From: DATFTE01 sp963802575
Lineage (GTDB): Bacteria; Acidobacteriota; Terriglobia; Terriglobales; Acidobacteriaceae
Direction of reading: 5' to 3'
Assembly (NCBI GenBank): GCA_963802575.1
Contig: CAWDJF010000007.1
Span: 186,001-250,000 of the forward strand
DNA length: 64,000 nt
Part shown: positions 15,903-24,311 of the stretch, one piece after another
Layout of the letters: the number at the start of each line of letters is the position of its first letter
Position numbering within the stretch: the first letter of the stretch is position 1
The notes under the pieces: generated by a model
Seen by the model: the letters and a program-made list of their open reading frames with translations, nothing else
Database searches by the model: none
Told to the model about the DNA's origin: nothing
Translations under genes and position numbers: made by a program

Positions 15903-16631
15903 GACGTCATCCCGAGCCCGATAGGGCGAAGGATCTTGCGTGCAGCCCCTCGACTCCCGCTCATAGGCACCGCACGCCAGATCCCTCGCTCCGATCGATG
16001 ACGTCGATATTTAATGGACACGCCGGACCATTCAATACAGATTCAAAATCGGAAGACGTCATCCTGAGCCCGATAGGGCGAAGGATCTTGCGTGCAGCCC
16101 CTCGACTCCCGCTCATAGGCACCGCACGCCAGATCCCTCGCTCCGATCGATGACGTCGATATTTAATGGACACGCCGGACCATTCAATACAGATTCAAAA
16201 TCGGAAGACGTCATCCTGAGCCCGATAGGGCGAAGGATCTTGCGTGCAGCCCCTCGACTCCCGCTCATAGGCACCGCACGCCAGATCCCTCGCTCCGATC
16301 GATGACGTCGATATTTAATGGACACGCTGGACCATTCAATACAGATTCAAAATCGGAAGACGTCATCCTGAGCCCGATAGGGCGAAGGATCTTGCGTGCA
16401 GCCCCTCGACTCCCGCTCATAGGCACCGCACGCCAGATCCCTCGCTCCGCTCCATGACGTCGATATTTAATGGACACGCTGGACCATTCAATACAGATTC
16501 AAAATCGGAAGACGTCATCCTGAGCCCGATAGGGCGAAGGATCTTGCGTGCAGCCCCTCGACTCCCGCTCATAGGCACCGCACGCCAGATCCCTCGCTCC
16601 GCTCCATGACGTCGATATTTAATGGACACGC
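15903..16631. repeat. tandem array of five 152-bp palindromic units
   Basis: Units start at 15903, 16055, 16207, 16359 and 16511 (last partial). Each consists of a family C palindrome of about 112 bp (GACGTCATCC(T/C)GAGC...GATGACGTC) plus a ~40-bp AT-richer spacer (GATATTTAATGGACACG...TTCAAAATCGGAA). Units are almost identical. The inner GCTCCGATCGATG of units 1-3 becomes GCTCCGCTCCATG in units 4-5, and CGCCGGACC becomes CGCTGGACC in units 3-4. That indicates recent expansion with partial homogenisation. Open frames of 60-70 codons on the minus strand are an effect of the repeat and not genes. It is not a CRISPR: unit and spacer are both constant. Confidence 0.95.
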
Positions 16632-16930
16632 GCGCTGGCCCACCCTTTGATCGTTCGTTCTTTCTCGACGCTGCCACGAACGAGGTTGCCCCACCCAACG
16701 CGCTTTTCGTTGGGTGGAAGGCAGAGCCGCTGCGCCATTGCTGGTGGTGCAGTTTCAGCGATTTCGCGACGTGGAGATGGCGAATCCGAGAGGAGAACGG
16801 AGAGGGCTGCTGCCACGATCGCAAACACGCGAGCGTTCGCGACGGCGGCGCCGGGTTCCCAGGCGGTTTCGATTGCGACCACTGCGGCGATAGCAAAAAG
16901 GATCCCGAGAATCAGCGCTGCGCGTCTCAT
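16619..16930 (-). CDS. small hydrophobic protein, tentative
   Basis: 103 residues from ATG 16930. There are two hydrophobic segments (ALILGILFAIAAVVAIETAW at about 4-23 and VFAIVAAALSVLLS at about 35-48), then a polar tail whose last ~25 residues run into the repeat array. The N-terminal half looks like a genuine membrane protein; the tail looks like read-through, so the original end may have been lost when the array expanded. There is no clear ribosome site. Family not recognised. Confidence 0.4.
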   Translation of the reverse strand: MRRAALILGILFAIAAVVAIETAWEPGAAVANARVFAIVAAALSVLLSDSPSPRREIAETAPPAMAQRLCLPPNEKRVGWGNLVRGSVEKERTIKGWASARVH

Positions 16931-17083
16931 GCTCGCTTGTGGAGATTACGTGTTGGCCGCGGCGTGAGTTCCCGCTTGGTTTTGCCGGAGGCGGCCGCGT
17001 GGGCGGGCGCTGGTCGGGACGGCGGGTGCCCGCTGCGGAGGCGGTCCGCGCCGGGGAATGCTGGGAGTCGAGACGCGGATCGG

Positions 17084-17119
17084 CGCGGCCGCTGGAGCAG
17101 CGGGCTGCCGGCCACGTGC
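17084..17119 (+). repeat. 36-bp direct repeat, copy 1
   Basis: Begins CGCGGCCGCTGGAGCAGCGG and ends GGCCACGTGC. The second copy at 17671-17706 differs at one base (GCTGCCGG versus GCTGCTGG). The pair flanks the small membrane-protein gene 17157-17618. Confidence 0.8.
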
Positions 17120-17156
17120 CCTTGCCGCGAACAGTTGGGGTGCATACACTGCGGGC

Positions 17157-17618
17157 ATGCACACCGGATCGCTACTGGACTGGCTTAATTTCATCATCCT
17201 CTCACTAACTCTCATTTGCATTGCCTGGTACCTGTACGAGACGCGCAGGATTCGGTGCGCTAGCGAGCGGCAACTGGAGGCACAGATTGCGCCTGCTCTG
17301 ACTCTCGTCATCGAGGGTGATTCGCTATACGTGATGAACGTGGGGAGCGGCGTTGCCTTGAGCCCGAGGGCTGTGAGGACCAAACTTGTGTCCGTCGACT
17401 GGGAAGCTGCTTCGAATTTTGGGTCATGGCTTAAGGGACTGCCTGTGATGCCGAGCTGTCGTGTCGACACCGGTGAACTGGTCAGCAATGTCGGTACGCT
17501 TCGGGGAGAACGTCTTCATCTGCTTTACGAGAGCCTTTCTGGAAGAGGCTACTGCTCGATTGTCAGTTTCGAGGGCGACGGAACCCCAGCAAGGATCGAC
17601 TTCGTTTTGCGGAGTTAA
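17157..17618 (+). CDS. membrane-anchored hypothetical protein
   Basis: 153 residues from ATG 17157. An upstream frame from 17058 is rejected because its extra residues are coded by the direct repeat. One N-terminal helix (about 8-28, DWLNFIILSLTLICIAWYLY) is followed by a basic ETRRIR stop-transfer. The soluble beta-rich domain includes LEAQIAPALTLVIEGDSLYV, NVGSGVALSPRAVR, SWLKGLPVMPSC and YCSIVSFEGDGTPARIDFV. Similar one-helix proteins with this text are uncharacterised. The gene is bracketed by the two 36-bp repeat copies, suggesting it was inserted or can be deleted as a unit. Confidence 0.65.
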   Translation: MHTGSLLDWLNFIILSLTLICIAWYLYETRRIRCASERQLEAQIAPALTLVIEGDSLYVMNVGSGVALSPRAVRTKLVSVDWEAASNFGSWLKGLPVMPSCRVDTGELVSNVGTLRGERLHLLYESLSGRGYCSIVSFEGDGTPARIDFVLRS

Positions 17619-17670
17619 GTCGGCCGTTTCCATTCTTGTCCTTACGGGGTCTGACGGCATCGCCGGAGTA

Positions 17671-17706
17671 CGCGGCCGCTGGAGCAGCGGGCTGCTGGCC
17701 ACGTGC
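17671..17706 (+). repeat. 36-bp direct repeat, copy 2
   Basis: Second copy of the CGCGGCCGCTGGAGCAGCGG repeat (first at 17084-17119), spacing 587 bp. It lies just after the stop of the 17157-17618 gene and before the next membrane-protein gene. Confidence 0.8.
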
Positions 17707-17789
17707 TTTTTTACCCTTTTGAGGTGCGGTTGGTGGGGGTGGGGGGTGGGGGTGGACTTCCGATTTTGGACAGCTTACGATCCCCAGCC

Positions 17790-18260
17790 ATGGGCGATTC
17801 GAACATTCCGCCGCCGCAAGTTCCCGCCACCGACGCCGACATTGAGAAGATCGAGAAGGCGATTTCTGCGAGCTATGACAAGGCTCTAGCCTACTCGAAG
17901 GTGATACTTGGTCTCGGCTACGCCGCCCTGTTGGCTATCTGGAGTGGAACAAAGCAGGTGATGTCGGAGCCGCTTTTGATTGCTTCCGCGCTTCTCATCG
18001 TCATGTCGATTCTCGCCTACATAACTTTCGAGATTGGGAGCATGGTACTGAACTCATGGATGCACTGGAAGTGGTATAAGGCGATTTCCCACAGTGGTGT
18101 ACGCGCCGCGATTCAGCAAAACGAGGACCGCCAGAGGCGGTCATATCCGCTCGTCATGAAGGTGTGGCTAGTCACGGCGATCTTTGCCGTACTGACGGGG
18201 CTTGGGGCAGCTGGCATCTTGATCTACGCTTTCTGCCGTCGATTGCTGGGGCTTGCCTAG
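17790..18260 (+). CDS. three-helix membrane protein of unknown function
   Basis: 156 residues from ATG 17790; the longer frame from 17703 is not used because it begins in low-complexity G-rich DNA. An N-terminal Pro-rich, acidic helix (ATDADIEKIEKAIS) is followed by three hydrophobic segments: VILGLGYAALLAIWSG (about 40-55), LLIASALLIVMSILAYITF (about 64-82) and VWLVTAIFAVLTGLGAAGIL (about 125-145). The architecture resembles small accessory membrane proteins of bacterial islands, but I cannot name the family. It follows the one-helix protein and repeat copy 2. Confidence 0.6.
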   Translation: MGDSNIPPPQVPATDADIEKIEKAISASYDKALAYSKVILGLGYAALLAIWSGTKQVMSEPLLIASALLIVMSILAYITFEIGSMVLNSWMHWKWYKAISHSGVRAAIQQNEDRQRRSYPLVMKVWLVTAIFAVLTGLGAAGILIYAFCRRLLGLA

Positions 18261-18291
18261 ATAGCGGAACCGGGCATGGGCAGCGGTGGAT

Positions 18292-18561
18292 TTAATTCAC
18301 CACCCGCTTTGGCTTCCGTGCTGCGGAGTCGCGCAGAACGTCATTCCAGTCGAACGTTAGTCCGCGCTTGGCGATCTGGGCCTCGATAGCCTGGAAGTTG
18401 GAGGCAGAAGGTAGGTTCGACGCTATTCTTCGACGGTGGTATTTCAGTCGCCGCTCCACAAAACTTGCCTCAGCAGGCAATTCGGAAAACACATTCTGGT
18501 AGGCGAGCAGTTCATCCAACAAGATCTGGGAAATCTGCTTAAGTTCCTTTTCGCGCGACAT
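18292..18561 (-). CDS. short hypothetical protein
   Basis: 89 residues from ATG 18561, preferred over 18606 because AAGGG lies six bases upstream. It is alpha-helical, charged and soluble (REKELKQISQILLDELLAYQ, SFVERRLKYHRRRI, FQAIEAQIAKRGLTFDWND). It is convergent with the 17790-18260 gene. Function unknown; the local setting is an accessory stretch of small unrelated genes. Confidence 0.55.
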   Translation of the reverse strand: MSREKELKQISQILLDELLAYQNVFSELPAEASFVERRLKYHRRRIASNLPSASNFQAIEAQIAKRGLTFDWNDVLRDSAARKPKRVVN

Positions 18562-19120
18562 TCTGTTCCCTTCTTCGACACCCTTCCGCTGGTGAGCATA
18601 TGACAAAAGTCAACCCTTTCCCAACCTATCCCCTCCTGAATTCTGTGGACACCACGGTGCTCTCGACACTGCACGCGGGAGAGCGCGGCCCGGATCACTC
18701 CGCGATCGGAGGCGTGCTTCGCGGAGGTTTGCTTGAGCCTGCATGCGTAGCTTGGCGCGGGCGGCCGGGCGCGGCGTGCGAGCGAAGCGAGTAGCCGCGC
18801 GCGGTGGAATGGTTGGGCGCGCCCCCCTTGCCCGCACGATGACGGGACCCGCGCCTACGCAGCGCCCGTCCGTTTGTTTCATCGCGGCTGAGGATAGGAC
18901 GCGGCGTGGGCGTGGGTGGCATGTGCGGGAAGGGGGTTGCATGGCGCGTGACAGCGCTTTTTGCTGGCGCCGCACGTGCCGCGTCCGCTCGGTGTTGGAG
19001 CCCGGCTGGATGGGTTTTGAGTGTAATCCGGATTTTTCGCCAGTTGATGCACAGGCCAACACTAATCACACCGCGCGGGTTCTAGCCCGAGATCGGCTTC
19101 CCGTTTCCTCAACGGCACGA
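18562..19120. other. 559-bp stretch without a supported gene
   Basis: GC-rich with CpG runs (for example GGCGCGGGCGGCCGGGCGCG near 18755). Long open frames cross it on both strands, but they are continuous with the antisense of the sulfatase gene or have no recognisable text. I see no RNA gene, promoter or strong hairpin. Confidence 0.5.
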
Positions 19121-21496
19121 TTAGCCAGCCATTGCTCTCTTGACACGCATTTCTGCGACAGCCCTCTGTGCCTCCTCGCTGAGGTTGGATTTGCCGACCT
19201 GGACGGTCACCTTGTGAATCTTACCGGTGAACCTGTTATCGCCCACTTTGTAGTCGTCGCTAACACACGTATAGAGATTTTCGCCGACATCCGTCGTCTC
19301 CGCACCAAACGCGAACGGCTGAGTGTGCCCGATCCGCCCTGCGGCGACTTCTTCGCCGTTGACGAAGATCACACCGTTACCTCCCGCGCCGAGACCGCCA
19401 TCGTAAGCAAACTCGAAGCGCAACGTCACGCGCCCGACCGGCAGGCGAGCGGGGCCAACGATCTTGTAGGTCTCGCGGCCGAGATAGTTCCAGGCAAACC
19501 GGGGTGCGCCGCCCTTGACATAGAGGCTCCATCCGCCCATCTCCCCGCCCTGGGCGATGACCACCCCCTCTGCGCTGGCCTCCGGGACTTCGATGTCGGC
19601 CGTAACCACAAAGGAGCGGTTCTTGATGTTGATGAAACCATTCTCGGGTATTCCTTTCATTCCTTCGTAGACCGTCATTTCGGTGCGACCTTCCAGCAGA
19701 TCCGGACGGCCCGCCATAGCGGCGTTGAAGCGCTCCCAAGCGCGGTCGTCAAGCGGCAGCACGTTGTATTTGACGGCCTCTTCCAGGAAGACTCCCTTCA
19801 GCTCCTCAAGTTTGTCGGGGTACTTCGCGGCAAGGTCATGTGCGCAACTGAAGTCTTGCTCTACGTTGTAAAGCTCCCACTTGTCGTTGGCAAACGTAGC
19901 GCGCGCTTTAGGCTCCCACGGCGGGCGGTGTACCGTGGTGGCGAACCAGCCGTCCTGGTAGATGCCCCGGTTGCCTGCCATCTCGAAGTATTGCGTGGTA
20001 CGGTGCGACTTGGCCTGGGCGTTATTAAGAGTGTCGAGCATGCTCACGCCTTCGATGGGCTTCTGCTTGACGCCATAGACGACCCCGGGCTGGGGCACCC
20101 CTACTGCTTCCAATATAGTTGGGACAATGTCAATCATGTGGTACCACTGCGTACGCAGGCCACCCTTCTCCTTGATGCCCTTCGGCCAATGGACCACAAT
20201 TGGTTGACAGATGCCGCCGTAGGAGGCCACCTGGTGGCCCCAGGCAAAGGGCGTCGCCCCGGCAAAAGCCCAGCCGTTGGGATACAAAATATGGGATTGA
20301 GGCCCGCCAAATTTGTCGAGGTTCTTCAGCGCAACATCGAGGGGCTCTGGCTGGGCATTGAACACGGACAACTCATTAAAGGCACCGATAGGACCGCCCT
20401 GGAAAACCGATCCGTTGTCGCCGGTGATGTAGAAGATCAGCGTATTGTCCATTTCGCCCAGGGCCTCAATCTCGTCGAGAAACCGCCCGATTTCGTAGTC
20501 GGTCACCTCGGCAAAGGCGGCATAGATTTCCATGTACCTGGCAAAGACCTTTTTCTCATCTGCCGTCAACTCGTCCCATTCCTGAATCCCAGGCGGCTTG
20601 GGGGCAAGATCGGTGCCTGGGGGCACGACCCCCATTTTGATCTGGCGGGCCAGCGTTTCCGTCCGCACTTGGTCCCAGCCCTGGTCGAACTTGCCCTTGT
20701 ACCTGTCGCGCCACGTCTCGGGCACCTGGAACGGACCGTGAGTGCCAATGGCGGAGTAGTAGACGAAAAATGGCTTGCCGGGAGCCAGCGAATGCTGGGA
20801 ACGCATCCACTCGATGGCCTTATCGGTTATGTCGGTGCTGGCGTAGTAATCGGGGCCGGGGTGCACATCCACCCTGTTCATGTTGTCGTAAATGACCGGA
20901 TGAAACAGGTCAGCCTCGCCAGCCATGAAGCCGTAGAACCTCTCAAACCCGCTATACATGGGCCAGCGGTCGAACGGTCCGACAACGCTGGATTCCCACG
21001 GCCCCAACTCATGACACTTACCGAACATGGCGGTGCTGTAACCGTTGAGCCGCAAGATCTCGGGCACCATCGTAACGCTGGCGGGACGCATCGCCGTGTA
21101 TCCCGGGAAAGCGGTGGCAATTTCCGAGATCACGCCGAAGTTTGCGCTATGGCTATTGCGGCCGGTAAGGCAAGCCACGCGGCTGGGCGAACACAACGGA
21201 GGGACTTTGAAATTGTTGTAGCGCAGCCCGCTCTCGGCCATTCGGTCCAGCGTCGGCATCTGGATTGGTCCTCCGAATGTCGATGGGTCACCGAAGCCGA
21301 AGTTGTCGAGAAGGATGACCACCACGTTGGGCGCGCCTTTCGGCGCTTTCACCTGGAACCGTGGCGGGGCTTGTGCATTGTGCACATCAAGCTCGGTGAT
21401 CGGCGGATACTGAGGCTCGGGGACGGGCAGGACCGTACGGTCCACGGAGGCGGCCTCGTCAGGCGCACTGCTTTGGGCCTCTGACTTATTAAGCAT
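19121..21496 (-). CDS. arylsulfatase (sulfatase family, formylglycine type)
   Basis: 791 residues. An alkaline-phosphatase-superfamily sulfatase begins about 55: VVVILLDNFGFGDPSTFGGP, then the activation motif CSPSR at 102-106 within LCSPSRVACLTGR, where Cys102 becomes formylglycine. Later metal-site text is FYITGDNGS. The first metal motif is DN instead of the usual DD (LLDNFG), and GKCHE replaces the common GKWH/GKNH. The C-terminal ~200 residues form a beta-sandwich-like domain (VVTADIEVPEASAEGVVIA, VTLRFEFAYDGG). It hydrolyses sulfate esters. No signal peptide is visible at the chosen ATG, so location is uncertain. No sulfatase-modifying enzyme gene lies in the window. Confidence 0.9.
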   Translation of the reverse strand: MLNKSEAQSSAPDEAASVDRTVLPVPEPQYPPITELDVHNAQAPPRFQVKAPKGAPNVVVILLDNFGFGDPSTFGGPIQMPTLDRMAESGLRYNNFKVPPLCSPSRVACLTGRNSHSANFGVISEIATAFPGYTAMRPASVTMVPEILRLNGYSTAMFGKCHELGPWESSVVGPFDRWPMYSGFERFYGFMAGEADLFHPVIYDNMNRVDVHPGPDYYASTDITDKAIEWMRSQHSLAPGKPFFVYYSAIGTHGPFQVPETWRDRYKGKFDQGWDQVRTETLARQIKMGVVPPGTDLAPKPPGIQEWDELTADEKKVFARYMEIYAAFAEVTDYEIGRFLDEIEALGEMDNTLIFYITGDNGSVFQGGPIGAFNELSVFNAQPEPLDVALKNLDKFGGPQSHILYPNGWAFAGATPFAWGHQVASYGGICQPIVVHWPKGIKEKGGLRTQWYHMIDIVPTILEAVGVPQPGVVYGVKQKPIEGVSMLDTLNNAQAKSHRTTQYFEMAGNRGIYQDGWFATTVHRPPWEPKARATFANDKWELYNVEQDFSCAHDLAAKYPDKLEELKGVFLEEAVKYNVLPLDDRAWERFNAAMAGRPDLLEGRTEMTVYEGMKGIPENGFINIKNRSFVVTADIEVPEASAEGVVIAQGGEMGGWSLYVKGGAPRFAWNYLGRETYKIVGPARLPVGRVTLRFEFAYDGGLGAGGNGVIFVNGEEVAAGRIGHTQPFAFGAETTDVGENLYTCVSDDYKVGDNRFTGKIHKVTVQVGKSNLSEEAQRAVAEMRVKRAMAG

Positions 21497-21738
21497 GGGT
21501 CGCCCCCAGCGGTCCAGCCGATATCAGAGTGAAAAAGCGTGTCATGATCTTCTCCTATCGATGACTCTTGACTGCGATCGCAAGTGACGGGTGCCGTGCC
21601 GATTGTCGTGTCTTTGATTGGCTTAGTCGCTTTGCAATGGGCCGCGCCGATCACTTAGGAACGGTCGCCTGCGAAGCCAGGCACCGCTTGCAGCCACGAA
21701 TTGTATTGGCACCATGCGACCCCGCCGACTGGCAAAAC

Positions 21739-22053
21739 TCACAGTCTGCATGGTTGGTTCTCCTTCGCTCGGTCGGGTTCAGCCGCGGTGAGGGTTTGCA
21801 GGTGGAAGAGGTGGGCGTTAGCGGAATTCTCTCGAGGAATTTCGGGCGCGTCGCTGGCGACGGCTTCGAGTTCGAGCGTTCGACCTGGCAGGGCGGGGGG
21901 ATCTGGCTGCGCCTCGCTCTCGGCGTGCATGCGCATGGCGACGAGCAGGGTTTGCAGGGCGTAGAGGCGCGTCCTGGCGACTTGCGGCTGGATGGTTCCC
22001 TCTTCGAGTTCGGCGACGACGTCCCTGATGGCGCGGATGACGGAGGTCACCAC
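21739..22053 (-). CDS. small helical hypothetical protein
   Basis: 104 residues from GTG 22053. The N-terminal helix pair (VIRAIRDVVAELEEGTIQ, then ARTRLYALQTLLVAM) recalls a widespread short acidobacterial protein with an ALQTLL motif, often near mobile genes. The C-terminal half is Pro/Glu-rich and probably disordered. The ribosome site is not clear. The opposite strand has a competing open frame without recognisable text. Confidence 0.45.
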   Translation of the reverse strand: MVTSVIRAIRDVVAELEEGTIQPQVARTRLYALQTLLVAMRMHAESEAQPDPPALPGRTLELEAVASDAPEIPRENSANAHLFHLQTLTAAEPDRAKENQPCRL

Positions 22054-22107
22054 GAAGGGAAAATGCGGGATGGGGCGGGGTTTTGAAGGTGGGCGAAATT
22101 CCGCTGA

Positions 22108-22521
22108 TTAATGGACCGCTTTTAGCACTCCGCCCTGCTCCAGCGACGGGCCGGAGGCATCTTCAATATGGATGACCGCCAAGGTTTCTCCCGCTCGCGT
22201 CGTTTCGAGCGAAATCTTGCTGTCCGCGGGAATGTTGAACTGATACGCCGAATCAAGCACCATCTCTGCTTCCACGGCGCAATCGCGATCGGCGGGATGG
22301 GTGCTCATGCGGCTGACATAGCCTACCTTCACGCCAGCTACATAAACCCGCGAGCCTTCCTTAAGTTGTCCGGGATCGGAAAAGCAGGCGCGAACCGCCA
22401 GACGCTGAGCGTGATGTCTCCACACCAGTTCAGTGGAGAAGATCAGGAGCACGATGCAAGCGATCACGATGGTGATGACCTTGCCCGGCAACCTCGAGGC
22501 CTCTATTTGTTTGGTGTCCAT
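22108..22521 (-). CDS. MCE/MlaD-domain protein
   Basis: 137 residues. One N-terminal membrane helix (about 14-32, VITIVIACIVLLIFSTELVW) is followed by an MCE domain: ACFSDPGQLKEGSRVYVAGV and KVGYVSRMS are the hallmark turn-strand-Gly pattern, continuing to VLKAVH. It is much shorter than typical substrate-binding MCE proteins (150-300+ residues), containing only the single domain. The family binds lipids for ABC-type envelope transport, but no MlaE/MlaF partner is adjacent. Its ATG shares one base with the stop of ftcD (TGATG), so it is translationally coupled to a folate/histidine enzyme, which is an odd pairing. Confidence 0.8.
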   Translation of the reverse strand: MDTKQIEASRLPGKVITIVIACIVLLIFSTELVWRHHAQRLAVRACFSDPGQLKEGSRVYVAGVKVGYVSRMSTHPADRDCAVEAEMVLDSAYQFNIPADSKISLETTRAGETLAVIHIEDASGPSLEQGGVLKAVH

Positions 22522-23990
22522 CAGCCCTTGAGCGCGGCCGCTTGTTGCCTTGCTCCCGCCGCGAAGGCCTGGTCGTCGAGCGATTCGACGTTGATTTCGA
22601 CATTGGAGATCGCGCCTTCAAGCGCTGCTCGCGCCAGCGCTGCGGCGGTTGTCAGGTCCGACTTCATATTGGGATTGGTAATCGGCTTCAGCCGCTCCGC
22701 CATGTCGGCGACTTCTTTCGCGCGTTGGGCCACGCCGAGCGGAACATTGGTTGCCTCTTTCAGAGCCGCAATAATTCCACTTGGGTTCGGCGCTTCTTTT
22801 GCCTGCTTGTAAGCCTTCATGACCGCGTTATAAGACTGCGCATCGGCGTCGATCGCAACCTTGAGTTCTTCCCGAAGTTGGGAAGCCCGGGCGACGGCCT
22901 CGCTCAATTGCGTTTCATATTGCAAATAGGCTTTCTTACCGCGCGACATCGAAGCCACCATGTGAACCAGTCCCGCTGCCATCGCCCCCGCAGCCGCCGC
23001 AGCGCTTCCGCCCCCGGGAGTCGCGGTGGGCGCGGCCAATTGTTCGATGAAGGGTTCAACCCCAGCGCGCAGGCCACCGACCGCCATTTTGCCGCTCATC
23101 ACCGCATCGAGCCGGTTTTCCAAAATAAGCGACGAGTCGAAATTTTCGACCTGCAAAAACCACTCCGCCGCGGACTCCAGCGCCTTCTTCGGAATCAGTC
23201 CGACGATCTCGCTGCTCACCGCTTGCACGCCGTAGCGCCCCGCCTCGCGCCTGACAAATTCAAATACGCGGTGGACCGGAGTCTGCTCGAAATCCGTCAG
23301 GTTCATGGAAACCTGGGCCTGCCCGCGAACCAGGAAACCCGCGCCTTTCACGAATCGGAAACCGCCGGTCGAGAAGCGCACCGCCTTGGCAATTTTCTTC
23401 GCGATGTCGACGTCGGCGGTGTTCAGGAAGACGTTGTAGGCGACAAGAAACTTTCGCGCTCCCACGACGGTTGCTCCCGCTGTGGGATGCACACGTGCCT
23501 CGCCGAAATCCGGCTTGCGCGCGGGATTGGTCGCGATGTCGGCGCGAATGCCCTCAAACTGTCCACGGCGAATGTTCTCGAGATTCTGCCGCTCCGGCGA
23601 AGTGGCTGCTGCCTCGTAGAGGTACACAGGAATCTGATAGCGCTTCCATATCTCCTCACCCACGTGCCGCGCCATGGCGACGCAATCTTCGATGGTGACT
23701 CCCTCGATGGGGATGAACGGGATCACATCGGAGGCTCCCATGCGCGGGTGCGCTCCCTGATGCTGGTTCAGATCGATCAACTCCGCAGCCTTACCGACGC
23801 CGCGAATCGCGGCTTCCTGAATAGGCTCTCGCTCCCCGACCAAAGTGATGACGCAGCGGTTGTGGTCAGCGTCCATCTCGCGATCGAGCAGGTAGACGCC
23901 GGGCATCTTCATGGCGTCGATAATGGCGTCAACTTTTGAGGTATCGCGGCCTTCGGAAAAATTAGGAACACATTCGACGAGCGTGGACAT
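22521..23990 (-). CDS. ftcD: bifunctional glutamate formimidoyltransferase / formimidoyl-THF cyclodeaminase
   Basis: 489 residues. The N-terminal formiminotransferase (about 1-290) starts VECVPNFSEGRD and contains LIDLNQHQGAHPRMGASDVI, the substrate-site text, followed by QVSMNLTDFEQTPVHRVFEF. The C-terminal cyclodeaminase (about 300-489) has APTATPGGGSAAAAAGAMAA and the helical bundle VASMSRGKKAY and beyond. It transfers the formimino group from formiminoglutamate to tetrahydrofolate and then releases ammonia, linking histidine breakdown to one-carbon folates. No hut gene is nearby. The leader contains the structured element at 24075-24200. The MCE gene follows with overlapping stop/start. 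Confidence 0.93.
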   Translation of the reverse strand: MSTLVECVPNFSEGRDTSKVDAIIDAMKMPGVYLLDREMDADHNRCVITLVGEREPIQEAAIRGVGKAAELIDLNQHQGAHPRMGASDVIPFIPIEGVTIEDCVAMARHVGEEIWKRYQIPVYLYEAAATSPERQNLENIRRGQFEGIRADIATNPARKPDFGEARVHPTAGATVVGARKFLVAYNVFLNTADVDIAKKIAKAVRFSTGGFRFVKGAGFLVRGQAQVSMNLTDFEQTPVHRVFEFVRREAGRYGVQAVSSEIVGLIPKKALESAAEWFLQVENFDSSLILENRLDAVMSGKMAVGGLRAGVEPFIEQLAAPTATPGGGSAAAAAGAMAAGLVHMVASMSRGKKAYLQYETQLSEAVARASQLREELKVAIDADAQSYNAVMKAYKQAKEAPNPSGIIAALKEATNVPLGVAQRAKEVADMAERLKPITNPNMKSDLTTAAALARAALEGAISNVEINVESLDDQAFAAGARQQAAALKG

Positions 23991-24074
23991 AGGTCAGCAG
24001 AATATCGGGCGGAAGAACTAGCTGCAACTCGCGGGGAAAATGGGGGAGGGGGAAGGCTAAACAAAAATAGCGAA

Positions 24075-24200
24075 GGCTCATTAGGTAGCCCCGGACCCCC
24101 CGGTCAAGGAACAAAGTTTCTACCCGGCAGCTAAAGGAGGCAGGACAACGCTGCGCAGCGCCATCCGGTGTGCTGCCCGGGAGAATCACCCTAATGAGCC
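24075..24200 (-). ncRNA. candidate structured RNA upstream of ftcD
   Basis: A perfect 11-bp closing stem, GGCTCATTAGG (24075-24085) with CCTAATGAGCC (24190-24200), encloses 104 bases. Inside are a second paired region (CCCGGCAGC with GCTGCCCGGG, one bulge), an apical palindrome around GCTGCGCAGC, and on the minus strand a side hairpin GACC-GGGG-GGTC. Read on the minus strand this gives a rod with an asymmetric internal bubble, somewhat like 6S RNA, or a leader element for ftcD. A TTTTTG run follows ~10 bases later. No Rfam family is claimed. The strand is inferred from the gene direction and side hairpin. Confidence 0.45.
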
Positions 24201-24311
24201 CACCAGTTGTTGAGATGCATAAGGCGGGATGAAGTTACAAAATGGGAAAGATTTCCGGGGAGAAAAGTGTGGGGGTCGGGGAAACCATGTATGGTGCTGA
24301 TTAACAAAGGC

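Noticed and set aside
15961..16477. Repeated ~70-residue minus-strand open frames
   Set aside because: Each is generated by one unit of the 152-bp array; identical translations come from DNA repetition, not from selection on protein.
15903..16631. CRISPR array
   Set aside because: Repeat unit is 152 bp and the spacers are the same in every unit; no cas genes are present.
18743..21484. 913-codon open frame on the plus strand
   Set aside because: It is antisense to the arylsulfatase gene, which has clear family motifs. The plus-strand product has no recognisable domain and arises from GC-rich codon bias.
22542..23939. 465-codon plus-strand open frame
   Set aside because: Complete antisense shadow of ftcD.
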